From: Siphonodentalium dalli
Lineage: Eukaryota; Mollusca; Scaphopoda; Gadilida; Siphonodentaliidae
NCBI GenBank assembly: GCA_032622095.1
Contig: CP136063.1
Location: forward strand, 273,287,426-273,351,425
Direction of reading: 5' to 3'
DNA length: 64,000 nt
Part shown: positions 27,301 through 41,240 of the stretch, one piece after another
How the letters are laid out: the number at the start of each line of letters is the position of its first letter
Position numbering within the stretch: position 1 is the first letter of the stretch
The notes under the pieces: generated by a model
The model's input: only the letters and a program-made list of their open reading frames with translations
What the model was told of the DNA's origin: nothing
The model's database searches: none
Made by a program: the position numbers and the translations under genes

Positions 27301-28052
27301 TTCTTTATTTGTAACATACCAGGAATAAGACAAACAATGAACGCTCTTTATTTGTAACATACCAGGAATAGTCTTACAATGAACGCTCTTTATTTGTAAC
27401 ATAACATGAATAGACTAGCAATGAACGCTCTTTATTAGTAACATACCAGGAATATAATAACAATGAATGCTCTTTAGTTGTAACATACCAGGAATAGACT
27501 AACAATGAACGCTCTTTATTTGGAACATACCATGAATAGACTAAAAATGAACGTTCTTTATTTGTAACATACCAGGAATAGAGTAACAATGAACGCTCTT
27601 TATTTGTAACATACCAGGAATAGACTAACAATGAACGCTCTTTATTTGTAACTTACCAGGAATAGACTAACAATGAACGTTCTTTATTTGTAACATACCA
27701 GGAATAGACTAACAATGAGCGTTCTTTATTTGTATCATATTAGGAGTAAGACTAACAATGAAAGTTCTTTATTTTTAACATACAATGAGTAAGACTAACA
27801 ATGAACGCTCTATATTTGTAACATACCAGGCATAAGACTAACAATGAACGATCTTTATTTGTAACATACCATGAATATATTAACAATGAACGCTTTTTAT
27901 GTGTATCATACCAGGAATAAGACTAACAATGAACGCTCTTTATTTGTAACATACCATGAATAAGAATAACAATGGACGGTCTTTATTTGTAACATACCAC
28001 GAATAGACTAACAATGAACGCTCTTTAATTGTAACATACCAGGATTAATAAC
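24335..28052. repeat. HOR unit 4, short type (3718 bp)
   Basis: The cleanest short unit. Relative to unit 5 it lacks 1101 bp (about 26 monomers) after the GGGCATTCT landmark, and a further 382 bp (nine monomers) after ACTATGAACGC near 26786. It shares the CAGTGAACG head variant (25608) with unit 2. Its second part, from 25777, begins the four-copy 5.7-kb block. The pre-marker cassette is complete (27093-28052) but has a private change, TGTAATCTACC at about 27226. Confidence 0.85.
26097..26781. repeat. A/B dimer domain, unit 4 (shortened)
   Basis: Short-type form. One spacer is AATAAACTAAC (about 26604), one base shorter than in unit 5 and shared with the short tails of units 6, 7 and 9. Confidence 0.85.
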
Positions 28053-28094
28053 GCTGCACCAGCTCACAAAAGAAACCATCCAACAATAAAGACC
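28043..28094. repeat. 52-bp marker monomer, copy 5
   Basis: Identical to copy 1. Left flank TTTAATTG, right flank TTATTAGTAAC, as in copy 3. Confidence 0.9.
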
Positions 28095-30162
28095 AATGAA
28101 CGCTCTTTATTAGTAACATACCAGGAATAGACTAACAATGAACGCTCTTTATTTGTAACATACCAGGGATAGACTAACAATTTACGCTCTTTATTTGTAA
28201 TATACCATGAATAGACTAACAATGAACGTTCTTTATTTGTAACAAACCAGGAATAGACTAACTATGAGCGTTCTTTATTTGTAACATACCAGGAGTAAGA
28301 CTAACAATGAACGTTCTTTATATGTAACATACCAGTAATATACTATCGATTAACGCTCTTTATATGTAACATACCAGGAGTAAGGCTAACAATGAGCGTT
28401 CTTTATTTTTAACATACCAGGAATAAGATTAACAATGAGCGATCTTTATTTGTAACATACCATGCATTTTCTAACAAGGAACGCTCTTTATTGGTAATAT
28501 ACAATGAGTAGAGTAACAATGAACGCTCTTTATGTGTAATAAACCAGGAATAAGACTAACAATGCACGATCATTATTTGTAACATACCATGAATATACTA
28601 ACAAGGAACGCTCTTTATTTGTAACATACCAGGAATAGACTAACAATGAGCGTTCTTTATTGGTAACATACCAGGAGTAAGACTAACAATGAACGCTCTT
28701 TATTTAAAACATATCAGGAATAGACTAACAATGAGCGTTCTTTATTTGTAACATACAAGGAGTAAGACTAACAATGAACGCTCTTTATTTGTAACAAACC
28801 AGGAATAGACTATATAACAATGAGCGTTATTTATTTGTAACAAACCAGGAATAGACTAACAATGAACGCTCTTTATTTTTAACATACAATGTGTAAGACT
28901 AACAATGAACGCTCTTTATTTGTAACATACCAGGAATAAGACTAACAATGAACGATCTTTATTTGTAACATGCCATGAATATACTAACAAGGAACGCTCT
29001 TTATTTGTAACATACAATGATCAAGACTAACAATGAACGGTCTTTATTGGTAACAAACAATACATATACTAACAATGAACGCTCTTTATGTGTGACATAC
29101 CAGGAATAAGACTACCAATGGACGTTCTTTGTCGGTTACATACCAGGAATAGACTAACAATAAACGCTCTTTGTTTGCAACATACCAGGAATAGACTAAC
29201 AATGAACGCTCTTTATTTGTAACATACCAGGAATAAGACTAACAATGAATGATCTTTATTGGTAACATACCAGGAATAGACTAACAATGAACGCTCATTA
29301 TTGGTTATTTACCAGGAGGTGACTAACAGAGAACGCTCTTTATTTGTAACATACCATGAATAAGACTAACAATGGACGTTCTTTGTTGGTTACATACCAG
29401 GAATAGACTAACAATGAACGCTCTTTATTTGTAACATACCAGGAATAAGACTAACAATGAGCGTTCTTTATTTGTAACATACCAGGAATAGACTAACAAT
29501 GAACGCTCTTTATTTGTAACATACCAGGAATAGACTAACAATGGGCATTCTATATTGGTAACATACCAGGAGTAAGACTAACAATGAACGCTCTTTATTT
29601 ATAACATACCAGGAATAGACTAACAATGAGCGTTCTTCATTTGTAACATACCAGGAGTAAGACTAACAATGAACGCTCTTTATTTTTAACATACCAGGAA
29701 TAGACTATATAGCAATGAGCGTTCTTTATTTGTAACATACTAGGAATAGACTAACAATGAACGCTCTTTATTTGTAACATACCAGGAATAGACTAACAAT
29801 GAACGTTCTTTATTTGTAACATACCTGGAATAAGACTAACAATGGACGTTCTTTATTTGTAACATACCAGGAATAGACTAACAATGAGCGTTCTTTATTT
29901 GTAACATACCAGGAATAAGACTAGCAATGAACGTTCTGTATTTGTAACATACCAGGAATAGACTAGCAATGAACGCTCTTTATTTGTAACATACCAGGAA
30001 TAGACTAACAATGGACGTTCTTTATTTGTAACATACCAGGAATAGACTAACAATGGACGTTCTTTATGTGTAACATACCAGGAATAGACTAACAATGAGC
30101 GTTCTTTATTTGTAACATACCAGGAATAAGACCAACAATGGACGTTCTTTATTTGTAACATA

Positions 30163-30708
30163 TCAGGAATAGACTATCAATGGACACTCTTTATTTGTAA
30201 CGTACCAGGAATATACTAGCAATGAACGCTCTTTGTTTGTAACATACCATGAATAGACTAGCAATGAACGCTTTTTATTTGTTACATACAAGTAAAAGAC
30301 TAAAAATGAGCGTTCGTTATTTGTAACATACCATGAATAGACTAACAATGAACGCTCTTTATTTGTAACATACCAGGAATAGACTAGCAATGAACGCTCT
30401 TTATGTGTAACATACCAGGAATATACTAACAATGATCGTTCTTTATTTGTAACATACCATGAATATACTAGCAATGAGCGTTCTTTATTTGTAACATACC
30501 AGGAATAGACTAACAATGAACGCTCTTTATTTGTAACATACCAGGAATAGACTAACAATGAGCGTTCTTTATTTGTAACATACCAGGAATAGACTAACAA
30601 TGAACGCTCTTTATTTGTAACATACCAGGAATAGACTAACAATGAGCATTCTGTGTTGGTTACATACCACGAATAAGACGAGCAATGAACGCACTTTATT
30701 TGTAACAT
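30163..30708. repeat. In-register run of 42-bp monomers (incidental open frame)
   Basis: About 13 monomers whose combined indels keep one minus-strand frame open for 181 codons, repeating VYSWYVTNKERSLL. Equivalent runs lie at 3029-3574, 5255-5800, 7481-8026, 44622-45167, 47842-48387 and 55248-55793. 34818-35321 is one repeat shorter (167 codons). Elsewhere 43-bp monomers break the frame. I read this as non-coding: there is no non-repeat domain, no conserved start context, and substitutions fall as freely in the protein as anywhere else (for example V to A at one site in 55248-55793). Confidence 0.8.
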
Positions 30709-30914
30709 ACCAGGAATAGATTAGCAATGAACGCTCTTTATTTGTAACATACCAGGAATAGACAAACAATGAACGCTCTGTATTTGTAACATACCAGGAA
30801 TAGATAAACAATTAACGCTCTTTATTTGTAACATACCAGGAATAAGACTAACAATGAACGCTCATTATTGGTATGTGAATGATCTTTATTTGTAACATAC
30901 CATGAATAAGACTA

Positions 30915-31770
30915 ACAATGGACGTACTTTGTTGGTTACATACCAGGAATAAGACAGGCAATGAACGCTCTTTATTTGTAACATACCATGAATAAGACTA
31001 GCAATGGACGTTCTTTGTTGGTTAAATACCAGGAATAAGACTAGAAATGAACGCTCTTTATTTGTAACATACCAGGAGTAAGACTAACAATGAACGCTCT
31101 TTATTGGTAACATACCAGGAGTAAGACTAACAATGGACGTTCTTTGTTGGTTACATACCAGGGATAAGACTAGCAATGAACGCTCTTTATTTGTAACATA
31201 CCATGAATAAGACTAACAATGGACGTTCTTTGTTGGTTACATACCAGGAATAAGACTAGCAATGAACGCTCTTTATTTGTAACATATCAGGAGTAAGACT
31301 AACAATGAACGCTCTTTATTTGTAACTTACCAAGAGTAAGACTAACAATGGACGTTATTTGTTGTTTACATACCAGGGATAAGACTAGCAATGAACGCTC
31401 TTTATTTGTAACATGCAATGAATAAGACTAACAATTGACGTTCTTTGTTGGTTACATACCAGAAATAAGACTAGCAATGAACGCTCTTTATTTTTAACAT
31501 ACCATGAATAAGACTAACAATGGACGTTCTTTGTTGGTTACATACCAGGATTAAGACTAGCAATGAACGCTCTTTATTTGTAACATACAATGAGTAAGAC
31601 TAACTATGAACGCGCTTTATTTGTAACATACCAGGAATAAACCAACAATGGACGTTCTTTGTTGGTTACATACCAGGAATAGATTAACAGTGAACGCTCT
31701 TTATTTGTAACATACCATGAATAAGACTAACAATGGACGTTCTTTGTTGGTTACATACCAGGAGTAAGAC
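30915..31770. repeat. A/B dimer domain, unit 5
   Basis: Full-length form; one spacer reads ACTAGAAATG (about 31043) instead of ACTAGCAATG. Confidence 0.87.
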
Positions 31771-32697
31771 TATCAATGAGCGTTCTTTATTTGTAACATA
31801 CAAGGAATAGACTAACAATGAACGCTCTTTATTAGTAACATACCAGGAATAAGACTAACAATGAGCGTTCGCTATTTGTAACATACCAGGAATAAGACTA
31901 ACAATGAGCGTTCTTTATTTGTAACATACCATGACTAAGACTGACAATGAACGGTATTTATTGGTAACATACAATGAGTAGACTTACAATGAACGCTCTT
32001 TATGTGTAACATACCAGGAATAAGACTAACAATGAACGATCTTTATTTGTAACATACCATGAATATACTAACGTGGAACGCTCTTTATTTCTAACATACC
32101 ATGACTAATACTAACAATGAACGGTCTTATTTTTAACATACAATGAGTAAGATTAACATTGAACGCTCTGTATTTGTAACATACCAGGCATAAGACTAAA
32201 AATGAACGTTCTTTATTTGTAACATACCAGGAATAGAGTAACAATGAACGCTCTTTATTTGTAACATACCAGGAATAGACTAACAATGAACGCTCTTTAT
32301 TTGTAACTTACCAGGAATAGACTAACAATGAACGTTCTTTATTTGTAACATACCAGGAATAGACTAACAATGAGCGTTCTTTATTTGTAGCATATTAGGA
32401 GTAAGACTAACAATGAAAGTTCTTTATTTTTAACATACAATGAGTAAGACTAACAATGAACGCTCTATATTTGTAACATACCAGGCATAAGACTAACAAT
32501 GAACGATCTTTATTTGTAACATACCATGAATATATTAACAATGAACGCTTTTTATGTGTATCATACCAGGAATAAGACTAACAATGAACGCTCTTTATTT
32601 GTAACATACCATGAATAAGAATAACAATGGACGGTCTTTATTTGTAACTTACCACGAATAGACTAACAATGAACGCTCTTTAATTGTAACATACCAG

Positions 32698-32749
32698 GAT
32701 TAATAACGCTGCACCAGCTCACAAAAGAAACCATCCAACAATAAAGACC
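32698..32749. repeat. 52-bp marker monomer, copy 6
   Basis: Identical to copy 1. Left flank TTTAATTG, right flank TTATTTGTAAC. Reached through the truncated pre-marker cassette of unit 5. Confidence 0.9.
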
Positions 32750-35528
32750 AATGAACGCTCTTTATTTGTAACATACCAGGAATAGACTAACAATGAACGC
32801 TCTTTATTTGTAACATACCAGGGATAGACTAACAATTTACGCTCTTTATTTGTAATATACCATGAATAGACTAACAATGAACGTTCTTTATTTGTAACAA
32901 ACCAGGAATAGACTAACTATGAGCGTTCTTTATTTGTAACATACCAGGAGTAAGACTAACAATGAACGTTCTTTATATGTAACATACCAGTAATATACTA
33001 TCGATCAACGCTCTTTATATGTAACATACCAGGAGTAAGGCTAACAATGAGCGTTCTTTATTTTTAACATACCAGGAATAAGATTAACAATGAGCGATCT
33101 TTATTTGTAACATACCATGCATTTTCTAACAAGGAACGCTCTTTATTGGTAATATACAATGAGTAGAGTAACAATGAACGCTCTTTATGTGTAATAAACC
33201 AGGAATAAGACTAACAATGCACGATCATTATTTGTAACATACCATGAATATACTAACAAGGAACGCTCTTTATTTGTAACATACCAGGAATAGACTAACA
33301 ATGAGCGTTCTTTATTGGTAACATACCAGGAGTAAGACTAACAATGAACGCTCTTTATTTAAAACATATCAGGAATAGACTAACAATGAGCGTTCTTTAT
33401 TTGTAACATACAAGGAGTAAGACTAACAATGAACGCTCTTTATTTGTAACAAACCAGGAATAGACTATATAACAATGAGCGTTATTTATTTGTAACAAAC
33501 CAGGAATAGACTAACAATGAACGCTCTTTATTTTTAACATACAATGTGTAAGACTAACAATGAACGCTCTTTATTTGTAACATACCAGGAATAAGACTAA
33601 CAATGAACGATCTTTATTTGTAACATGCCATGAATATACTAACAAGGAACGCTCTTTATTTGTAACATACAATGATCAAGACTAACAATGAACGGTCTTT
33701 ATTGGTAACAAACAATACATATACTAACAATGAACGCTCTTTATGTGTGACATACCAGGAATAAGACTACCAATGGACGTTCTTTGTCGGTTACATACCA
33801 GGAATAGACTAACAATAAACGCTCTTTGTTTGTAACATACCAGGAATAGACTAACAATGAACGCTCTTTATTTGTAACATACCAGGAATAAGACTAACAA
33901 TGAATGATCTTTATTGGTAACATACCAGGAATAGACTAACAATGAACGCTCATTATTGGTTATTTACCAGGAGGTGACTAACAGAGAACGCTCTTTATTT
34001 GTAACATACCATGAATAAGACTAACAATGGACGTTCTTTGTTGGTTACATACCAGGAATAGACTAACAATGAACGCTCTTTATTTGTAACATACCAGGAA
34101 TAAGACTAACAATGAGCGTTCTTTATTTGTAACATACCAGGAATAGACTAACAATGAACGCTCTTTATTTGTAACATACCAGGAATAGACTAACAATGGG
34201 CATTCTATATTGGTAACATACCAGGAGTAAGACTAACAATGAACGCTCTTTATTTATAACATACCAGGAATAGACTAACAATGAGCGTTCTTCATTTGTA
34301 ACATACCAGGAGTAAGACTAACAATGAACGCTCTTTATTTTTAACATACCAGGAATAGACTATATAGCAATGAGCGTTCTTTATTTGTAACATACTAGGA
34401 ATAGACTAACAATGAACGCTCTTTATTTGTAACATACCAGGAATAGACTAACAATGAACGTTCTTTATTTGTAACATACCTGGAATAAGACTAACAATGG
34501 ACGTTCTTTATTTGTAACATACCAGGAATAGACTAACAATGAGCGTTCTTTATTTGTAACATACCAGGAATAAGACTAGCAATGAACGTTCTGTATTTGT
34601 AACATACCAGGAATAGACTAGCAATGAACGCTCTTTATTTGTAACATACCAGGAATAGACTAACAATGGACGTTCTTTATTTGTAACATACCAGGAATAG
34701 ACTAACAATGGACGTTCTTTATGTGTAACATACCAGGAATAGACTAACAATGAGCGTTCTTTATTTGTAACATACCAGGAATAAGACCAACAATGGACGT
34801 TCTTTATTTGTAACATATCAGGAATAGACTATCAATGGACACTCTTTGTTTGTAACATACCATGAATAGGCTAGCAATGAACGCTTTTTATTTGTTACAT
34901 ACAAGTAAAAGACTAAAAATGAGCGTTCGTTATTTGTAACATACCATGAATAGACTAACAATGAACGCTCTTTATTTGTAACATACCAGGAATAGACTAG
35001 CAATGAACGCTCTTTATGTGTAACATACCAGGAATATACTAACAATGATCGTTCTTTATTTGTAACATACCATGAATATACTAGCAATGAGCGTTCTTTA
35101 TTTGTAACATACCAGGAATAGACTAACAATGAACGCTCTTTATTTGTAACATACCAGGAATAGACTAACAATGAGCGTTCTTTATTTGTAACATACCAGG
35201 AATAGACTAACAATGAACGCTCTTTATTTGTAACATACCAGGAATAGACTAACAATGAGCATTCTGTGTTGGTTACATACCACGAATAAGACGAGCAATG
35301 AACGCACTTTATTTGTAACATACCAGGAATAGATTAGCAATGAACGCTCTTTATTTGTAACATACCAGGAATAGACAAACAATGAACGCTCTGTATTTGT
35401 AACATACCAGGAATAGATAAACAATTAACGCTCTTTATTTGTAACATACCAGGAATAAGACTAACAATGAACGCTCATTATTGGTATGTGAATGATCTTT
35501 ATTTGTAACATACCATGAATAAGACTAA

Positions 35529-36383
35529 CAATGGACGTACTTTGTTGGTTACATACCAGGAATAAGACAGGCAATGAACGCCCTTTATTTGTAACATACC
35601 ATGAATAAGACTAGCAATGGACGTTCTTTGTTGGTTAAATACCAGGAATAAGACTAGCAATGAACGCTCTTTATTTGTAACATACCAGGAGTAAGACTAA
35701 CAATGAACGCTCTTTATTGGTAACATACCAGGAGTAAGACTAACAATGGACGTTCTTTGTTGGTTACATACCAGGGATAAGACTAGCAATGAACGCTCTT
35801 TATTTGTAACATACCATGAATAAGACTAACAATGGACGTTCTTTGTTGGTTACATACCAGGAATAAGACTAGCAATGAACGCTCTTTATTTGTAACATAT
35901 CAGGAGTAAGACTAACAATGAACGCTCTTTATTTGTAACTTACCAAGAGTAAGACTAACAATGGACGTTATTTGTTGTTTACATACCAGGGATAAGACTA
36001 GCAATGAACGCTCTTTATTTGTAACATGCAATGAATAAGACTAACAATTGACGTTCTTTGTTGGTTACATACCAGAAATAAGACTAGCAATGAACGCTCT
36101 TTATTTTTAACATACCATGAATAAGACTAACAATGGACGTTCTTTGTTGGTTACATACCAGGATTAAGACTAGCAATGAACGCTCTTTATTTGTAACATA
36201 CAATGAGTAAGACTAACTATGAACGCGCTTTATTTGTAACATACCAGGAATAAACCAACAATGGACGTTCTTTGTTGGTTACATACCAGGAATAGATTAA
36301 CAGTGAACGCTCTTTATTTGTAACATACCATGAATAAGACTAACAATGGACGTTCTTTGTTGGTTACATACCAGGAGTAAGAC
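35529..36383. repeat. A/B dimer domain, unit 6 body
   Basis: 855 bp; contains AACGCCCTTTATTTG near 35578, a change I see only here. Confidence 0.87.
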
Positions 36384-38183
36384 TATCAATGAGCGTTCTT
36401 TATTTGTAACATACAAGGAATAGACTAACAATGAACGCTCTTTATTAGTAACATACCAGGAATAAGACTAACAATGAGCGTTCGCTATTTGTAACATACC
36501 AGGAATAAGACTAACAATGAGCGTTCTTTATTTGTAACATACCATGACTAAGACTGACAATGAACGGTATTTATTGGTAACATACAATGAGTAGACTTAC
36601 AATGAACGCTCTTTATGTGTAACATACCAGGAATAAGACTAACAATGAACGATCTTTATTTGTAACATACCATGAATATACTAACGTGGAACGCTCTTTA
36701 TTTCTAACATACCATGACTAATACTAACAATGAACGGTCTTATTTTTAACATACAATGAGTAAGACTAACATTGAACGCTCTGTATTTGTAACATACCAG
36801 GCATAAGACTAACAATGAACGATCTTTATTTGTAACATACCATGAATATGCTAACAATGAACGCTTTTTATGTGTATCATACCAGGAATAAGACTAACAA
36901 TGAACGCTCTTTATTTGTAACATACCATGAACAAGAATAACAATGGACGGTCTTTATTTGTAACATACCACGGATAGACTAACAATGAACGCTCTTCAAT
37001 TGTAACATACCAGGAATAGACTAACAATGAACGCTCTTTATTTGTAACATACCAGGAATAGACTAACAATGAACGCTCTTTATTTGTAACATACCAGGGA
37101 TAGACCAACAATTAACGCTCTTTATTTGTAATATACCATGAATAGACTAACAATGAACGTTCTTTATTTGTAACATACCATGAATAAACTAACAATGAAC
37201 GTTCTTTATTTGTAATATACCAGGAATAAGACAAACAATGAACGCTCTTTATTTGTAACATACCAGGAATAGTCTTACAATGAACGCTCTTTATTTGTAA
37301 CATAACATGAATAGACTAACAATGAACGCTCTTTATTAGTAACATACCAGGAATATAATAACAATGAATGCTCTTTATTTGTAACATACCAGGAATAGAC
37401 TAACAATGAACGCTCTTTATTTGGAACATACCATGAATAGACTAAAAAGGAACGTTCTTTATTTGTAACATACCAGGAATAGAGTAACAATGAACGCTCT
37501 TTATTTGTAACATACCAGGAATAGACTAACAATGAACGCTTTTTATTTGTAACTTACCAGGAATAGACTAACAATGAACGTTCTTTATTTGTAACATACC
37601 ATGAATAGACTAACAACGAACGCTCTTTATTTGTAACATACCAGGAATAGACTAGCAATGAACGCTCTTTATTTGTAACATACCAGGAATATACTAACAA
37701 TGATCGTTCTTTATTTGTAACATACCATGAATATACTAGCAATGAGCGTTCTTTATTTGTAACATACCAGGAATAGACTAACAATGAACGCTCTTTATTT
37801 GTAACATACCAGGAATAGACTAACAATGAGCGTTCTTTATTTGTAACATACCAGGAATAGACTAACAATGAACGCTCTTTATTTGTAACATACCAGGAAT
37901 AGACTAACAATGAGCATTCTGTGTTGGTTACATACCACGAATAAGACGAGCAATGATCGCACTTTATTTGTAACATACCAGGAATAGATTAGCAATGAAC
38001 GCTCTTTATTTGTAACATACCAGGAATAGACTAACAATGAACGCTCTGTATTTGTAACATACCAGGAATAGATAAACAATTAACGCTCTTTATTTGTAAC
38101 ATACCAGGAATAAGACTAACAATGAACGCTCATTATTGGTATGTGAATGATCTTTATTTGTAACATACCATGATTAAGACTAA

Positions 38184-39038
38184 CAATGGACGTACTTTGT
38201 TGGTTACATACCAGGAATAAGACAGGCAATGAACGCTGTTTATTTGTAACATACCATGAATAAGACTAGCAATGGACGTTCTTTGTTGGTTAAATACCAG
38301 GAATAAGACTAGCAATGAACGCTCTTTATTTGTAACATACCAGGAGTAAGACTAACAATGAACGCTCTTTATTGGTAACATACCAGGAGTAAGACTAACA
38401 ATGGACGTTCTTTGTTGGTTACATACCAGGGATAAGACTAGCAATGAACGCTCTTTATTTGTAACATACCATGAATAAGACTAACAATGGACGTTCTTTG
38501 TTGGTTACATACCAGGAATAAGACTAGCAATGAACGCTCTTTATTTGTAACATATCAGGAGTAAGACTAACAATGAACGCTCTTTATTTGTAACTTACTA
38601 AGAGTAAGACTAACAACGGACGTTATTTGTTGTTTACATACCAGGGATAAGACTAGCAATGAACGCTCTTTATTTGTAACATGCAATGAATAAGACTAAC
38701 AATTGACGTTCTTTGTTGGTTACATACCAGAAATAAGACTAGCAATGAACGCTCTTTATTTTTAACATACCATGAATAAGACTAACAATGGACGTTCTTT
38801 GTTGGTTACATACCAGGATTAAGACTAGCAATGAACGCTCTTTATTTGTAACATACAATGAGTAAGACTAACTATGAACGCGCTTTATTTGTAACATACC
38901 AGGAATAAACCAACAATGGACGTTCTTTGTTGGTTACATACCAGGAATAGATTAACAGTGGACGCTCTTTATTTGTAACATACCATGAATAAGACTAACA
39001 ATGGACGTTCTTTGTTGGTTACATACCAGGAGTAAGAC
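38184..39038. repeat. A/B dimer domain, block R3
   Basis: 855 bp, R-type variants; largely included in copy 1 of the 898-bp duplication. Confidence 0.87.
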
Positions 39039-39334
39039 TATCAATGAGCGTTCTTTATTTGTAACATACAAGGAATAGACTAACAATGAACGCTCTTTAT
39101 TAGTAACATACCAGGAATAAGACTAACAATGAGCGTTCGCTATTTGTAACATACCAGGAATAAGACTAACAATGAGCGTTCTTTATTTGTAACATACCAT
39201 GACTAAGACTGACAATGCACGGTATTTATTGGTAACATACAATGAGTAGACTTACAATGAACGCTCTTTATGTGTAACATACCAGGAATAAGACTAACAA
39301 TGAACGATCTTTATTTGTAACATACCATGAATAT
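38437..39334. repeat. 898-bp tandem duplication, copy 1
   Basis: First copy of a segment at the end of R3 covering most of a dimer domain. Landmarks such as CCAGGGATAA (38641) and ATTAACAGTG (38951) recur 898 bp later. 898 bp is about 21 monomers. Confidence 0.88.
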
Positions 39335-40232
39335 ACTAGCAATGAACGCTCTTTATTTGTAACATACCATGAATAAGACTAACAATGGACGTTCTTTGTT
39401 GGTTACATACCAGGAATAAGACTAGCAATGAACGCTCTTTATTTGTAACATATCAGGAGTAAGACTAACAATGAACGCTCTTTATTTGTAACTTACTAAG
39501 AGTAAGACTAACAACGGACGTTATTTGTTGTTTACATACCAGGGATAAGACTAGCAATGAACGCTCTTTATTTGTAACATGCAATGAATAAGACTAACAA
39601 TTGACGTTCTTTGTTGGTTACATACCAGAAATAAGACTAGCAATGAACGCTCTTTATTTTTAACATACCATGAATAAGACTAACAATGGACGTTCTTTGT
39701 TGGTTACATACCAGGATTAAGACTAGCAATGAACGCTCTTTATTTGTAACATACAATGAGTAAGACTAACTATGAACGCGCTTTATTTGTAACATACCAG
39801 GAATAAACCAACAATGGACGTTCTTTGTTGGTTACATACCAGGAATAGATTAACAGTGGACGCTCTTTATTTGTAACATACCATGAATAAGACTAACAAT
39901 GGACGTTCTTTGTTGGTTACATACCAGGAGTAAGACTATCAATGAGCGTTCTTTATTTGTAACATACAAGGAATAGACTAACAATGAACGCTCTTTATTA
40001 GTAACATACCAGGAATAAGACTAACAATGAGCGTTCGCTATTTGTAACATACCAGGAATAAGACTAACAATGAGCGTTCTTTATTTGTAACATACCATGA
40101 CTAAGACTGACAATGCACGGTATTTATTGGTAACATACAATGAGTAGACTTACAATGAACGCTCTTTATGTGTAACATACCAGGAATAAGACTAACAATG
40201 AACGATCTTTATTTGTAACATACCATGAATAT
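39335..40232. repeat. 898-bp tandem duplication, copy 2
   Basis: Second copy. The novel junction is ATATACTAGCAATG at about 39331, where a diverse monomer meets a dimer-domain monomer. The same junction appears near 46737 and 49957, so this duplicated structure was later copied into unit 7. Confidence 0.88.
39383..39936. repeat. A/B dimer domain, partial (898-bp duplication copy 2)
   Basis: The last two thirds of the R3 domain, repeated. Confidence 0.85.
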
Positions 40233-40555
40233 ACTAACAATGAACGCTCTTTATTTGTAACATACCAGGAATAGACTAACAATGGGCATTCTATATTGGT
40301 AACATACCAGGAGTAAGACTAACAATGAACGCTCTTTATTTGTAACATACCAGGAATAGATTAGCAATGAACGCTCTTTATTTGTAACATACCAGGAATA
40401 GACAAACAATGAACGCTCTGTATTTGTAACATACCAGGAATAGATAAACAATTAACGCTCTTTATTTGTAACATACCAGGAATAAGACTAACAATGAACG
40501 CTCATTATTGGTATGTGAATGATCTTTATTTGTAACATACCATGAATAAGACTAA

Positions 40556-41240
40556 CAATGGACGTACTTTGTTGGTTACATACCAGGAATAAGACAGGCA
40601 ATGAACGCTCTTTATTTGTAACATACCATGAATAAGACTAGCAATGGACGTTCTTTGTTGGTTAAATACCAGGAATAAGACTAGCAATGAACGCTCTTTA
40701 TTTGTAACATACCAGGAGTAAGACTAACAATGAACGCTCTTTATTGGTAACATACCAGGAGTAAGACTAACAATGGACGTTCTTTGTTGGTTACATACCA
40801 GGGATAAGACTAGCAATGAACGCTCTTTATTTGTAACATACCATGAATAAGACTAACAATGGACGTTCTTTGTTGGTTACATACCAGGAATAAGACTAGC
40901 AATGAACGCTCTTTATTTGTAACATATCAGGAGTAAGACTAACAATGAACGCTCTTTATTTGTAACTTACCAAGAGTAAGACTAACAATGGACGTTATTT
41001 GTTGTTTACATACCAGGGATAAGACTAGCAATGAACGCTCTTTATTTGTAACATGCAATGAATAAACTAACAATTGACGTTCTTTGTTGGTTACATACCA
41101 GAAATAAGACTAGCAATGAACGCTCTTTATTTTTAACATACCATGAATAAGACTAACAATGGACGTTCTTTGTTGGTTACATACCAGGATTAAGACTAGC
41201 AATGAACGCTCTTTATTTGTAACATACAATGAGTAAGACT
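40556..41240. repeat. A/B dimer domain, unit 6 tail (shortened)
   Basis: Short-type form, first part of 5.7-kb copy A. Confidence 0.85.

Larger units (their letters stand above)
25777..31488. repeat. 5.7-kb block, copy D (older form)
   Basis: Short-type tail, marker and long-type head and body, collinear with copy A at a constant offset of 14459 bp. It lacks the variants shared by copies A, B and C (AACACTGAACG, TTGAATTG, AACATGCCAGG, TTGATAACATACC), so it represents the older form. Confidence 0.88.
28053..32707. repeat. HOR unit 5, reference long unit (4655 bp)
   Basis: I used this unit as the reference for comparison because unit 8 has exactly the same length. Order: marker; head of varied monomers; the GGGCATTCT landmark (about 29542); a run of in-register 42-bp monomers (30163-30708); a truncated-monomer landmark GGTATGTGAATGATC; an A/B dimer domain (30915-31770); diverse monomers; and a junction near 32190 where GGCATAAGACTAAAAATG splices directly into the middle of the pre-marker cassette, skipping its first part. 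Confidence 0.87.
36843..39334. repeat. Recombinant block R3
   Basis: Third copy of the fusion (ACAACGAACG at 37613), collinear with R2 at an offset of 16189 bp. Private changes include CCACGGATAGAC near 36968 and ACTAAAAAGGAACG near 37441. Its end is the junction of the 898-bp tandem duplication. Confidence 0.8.
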
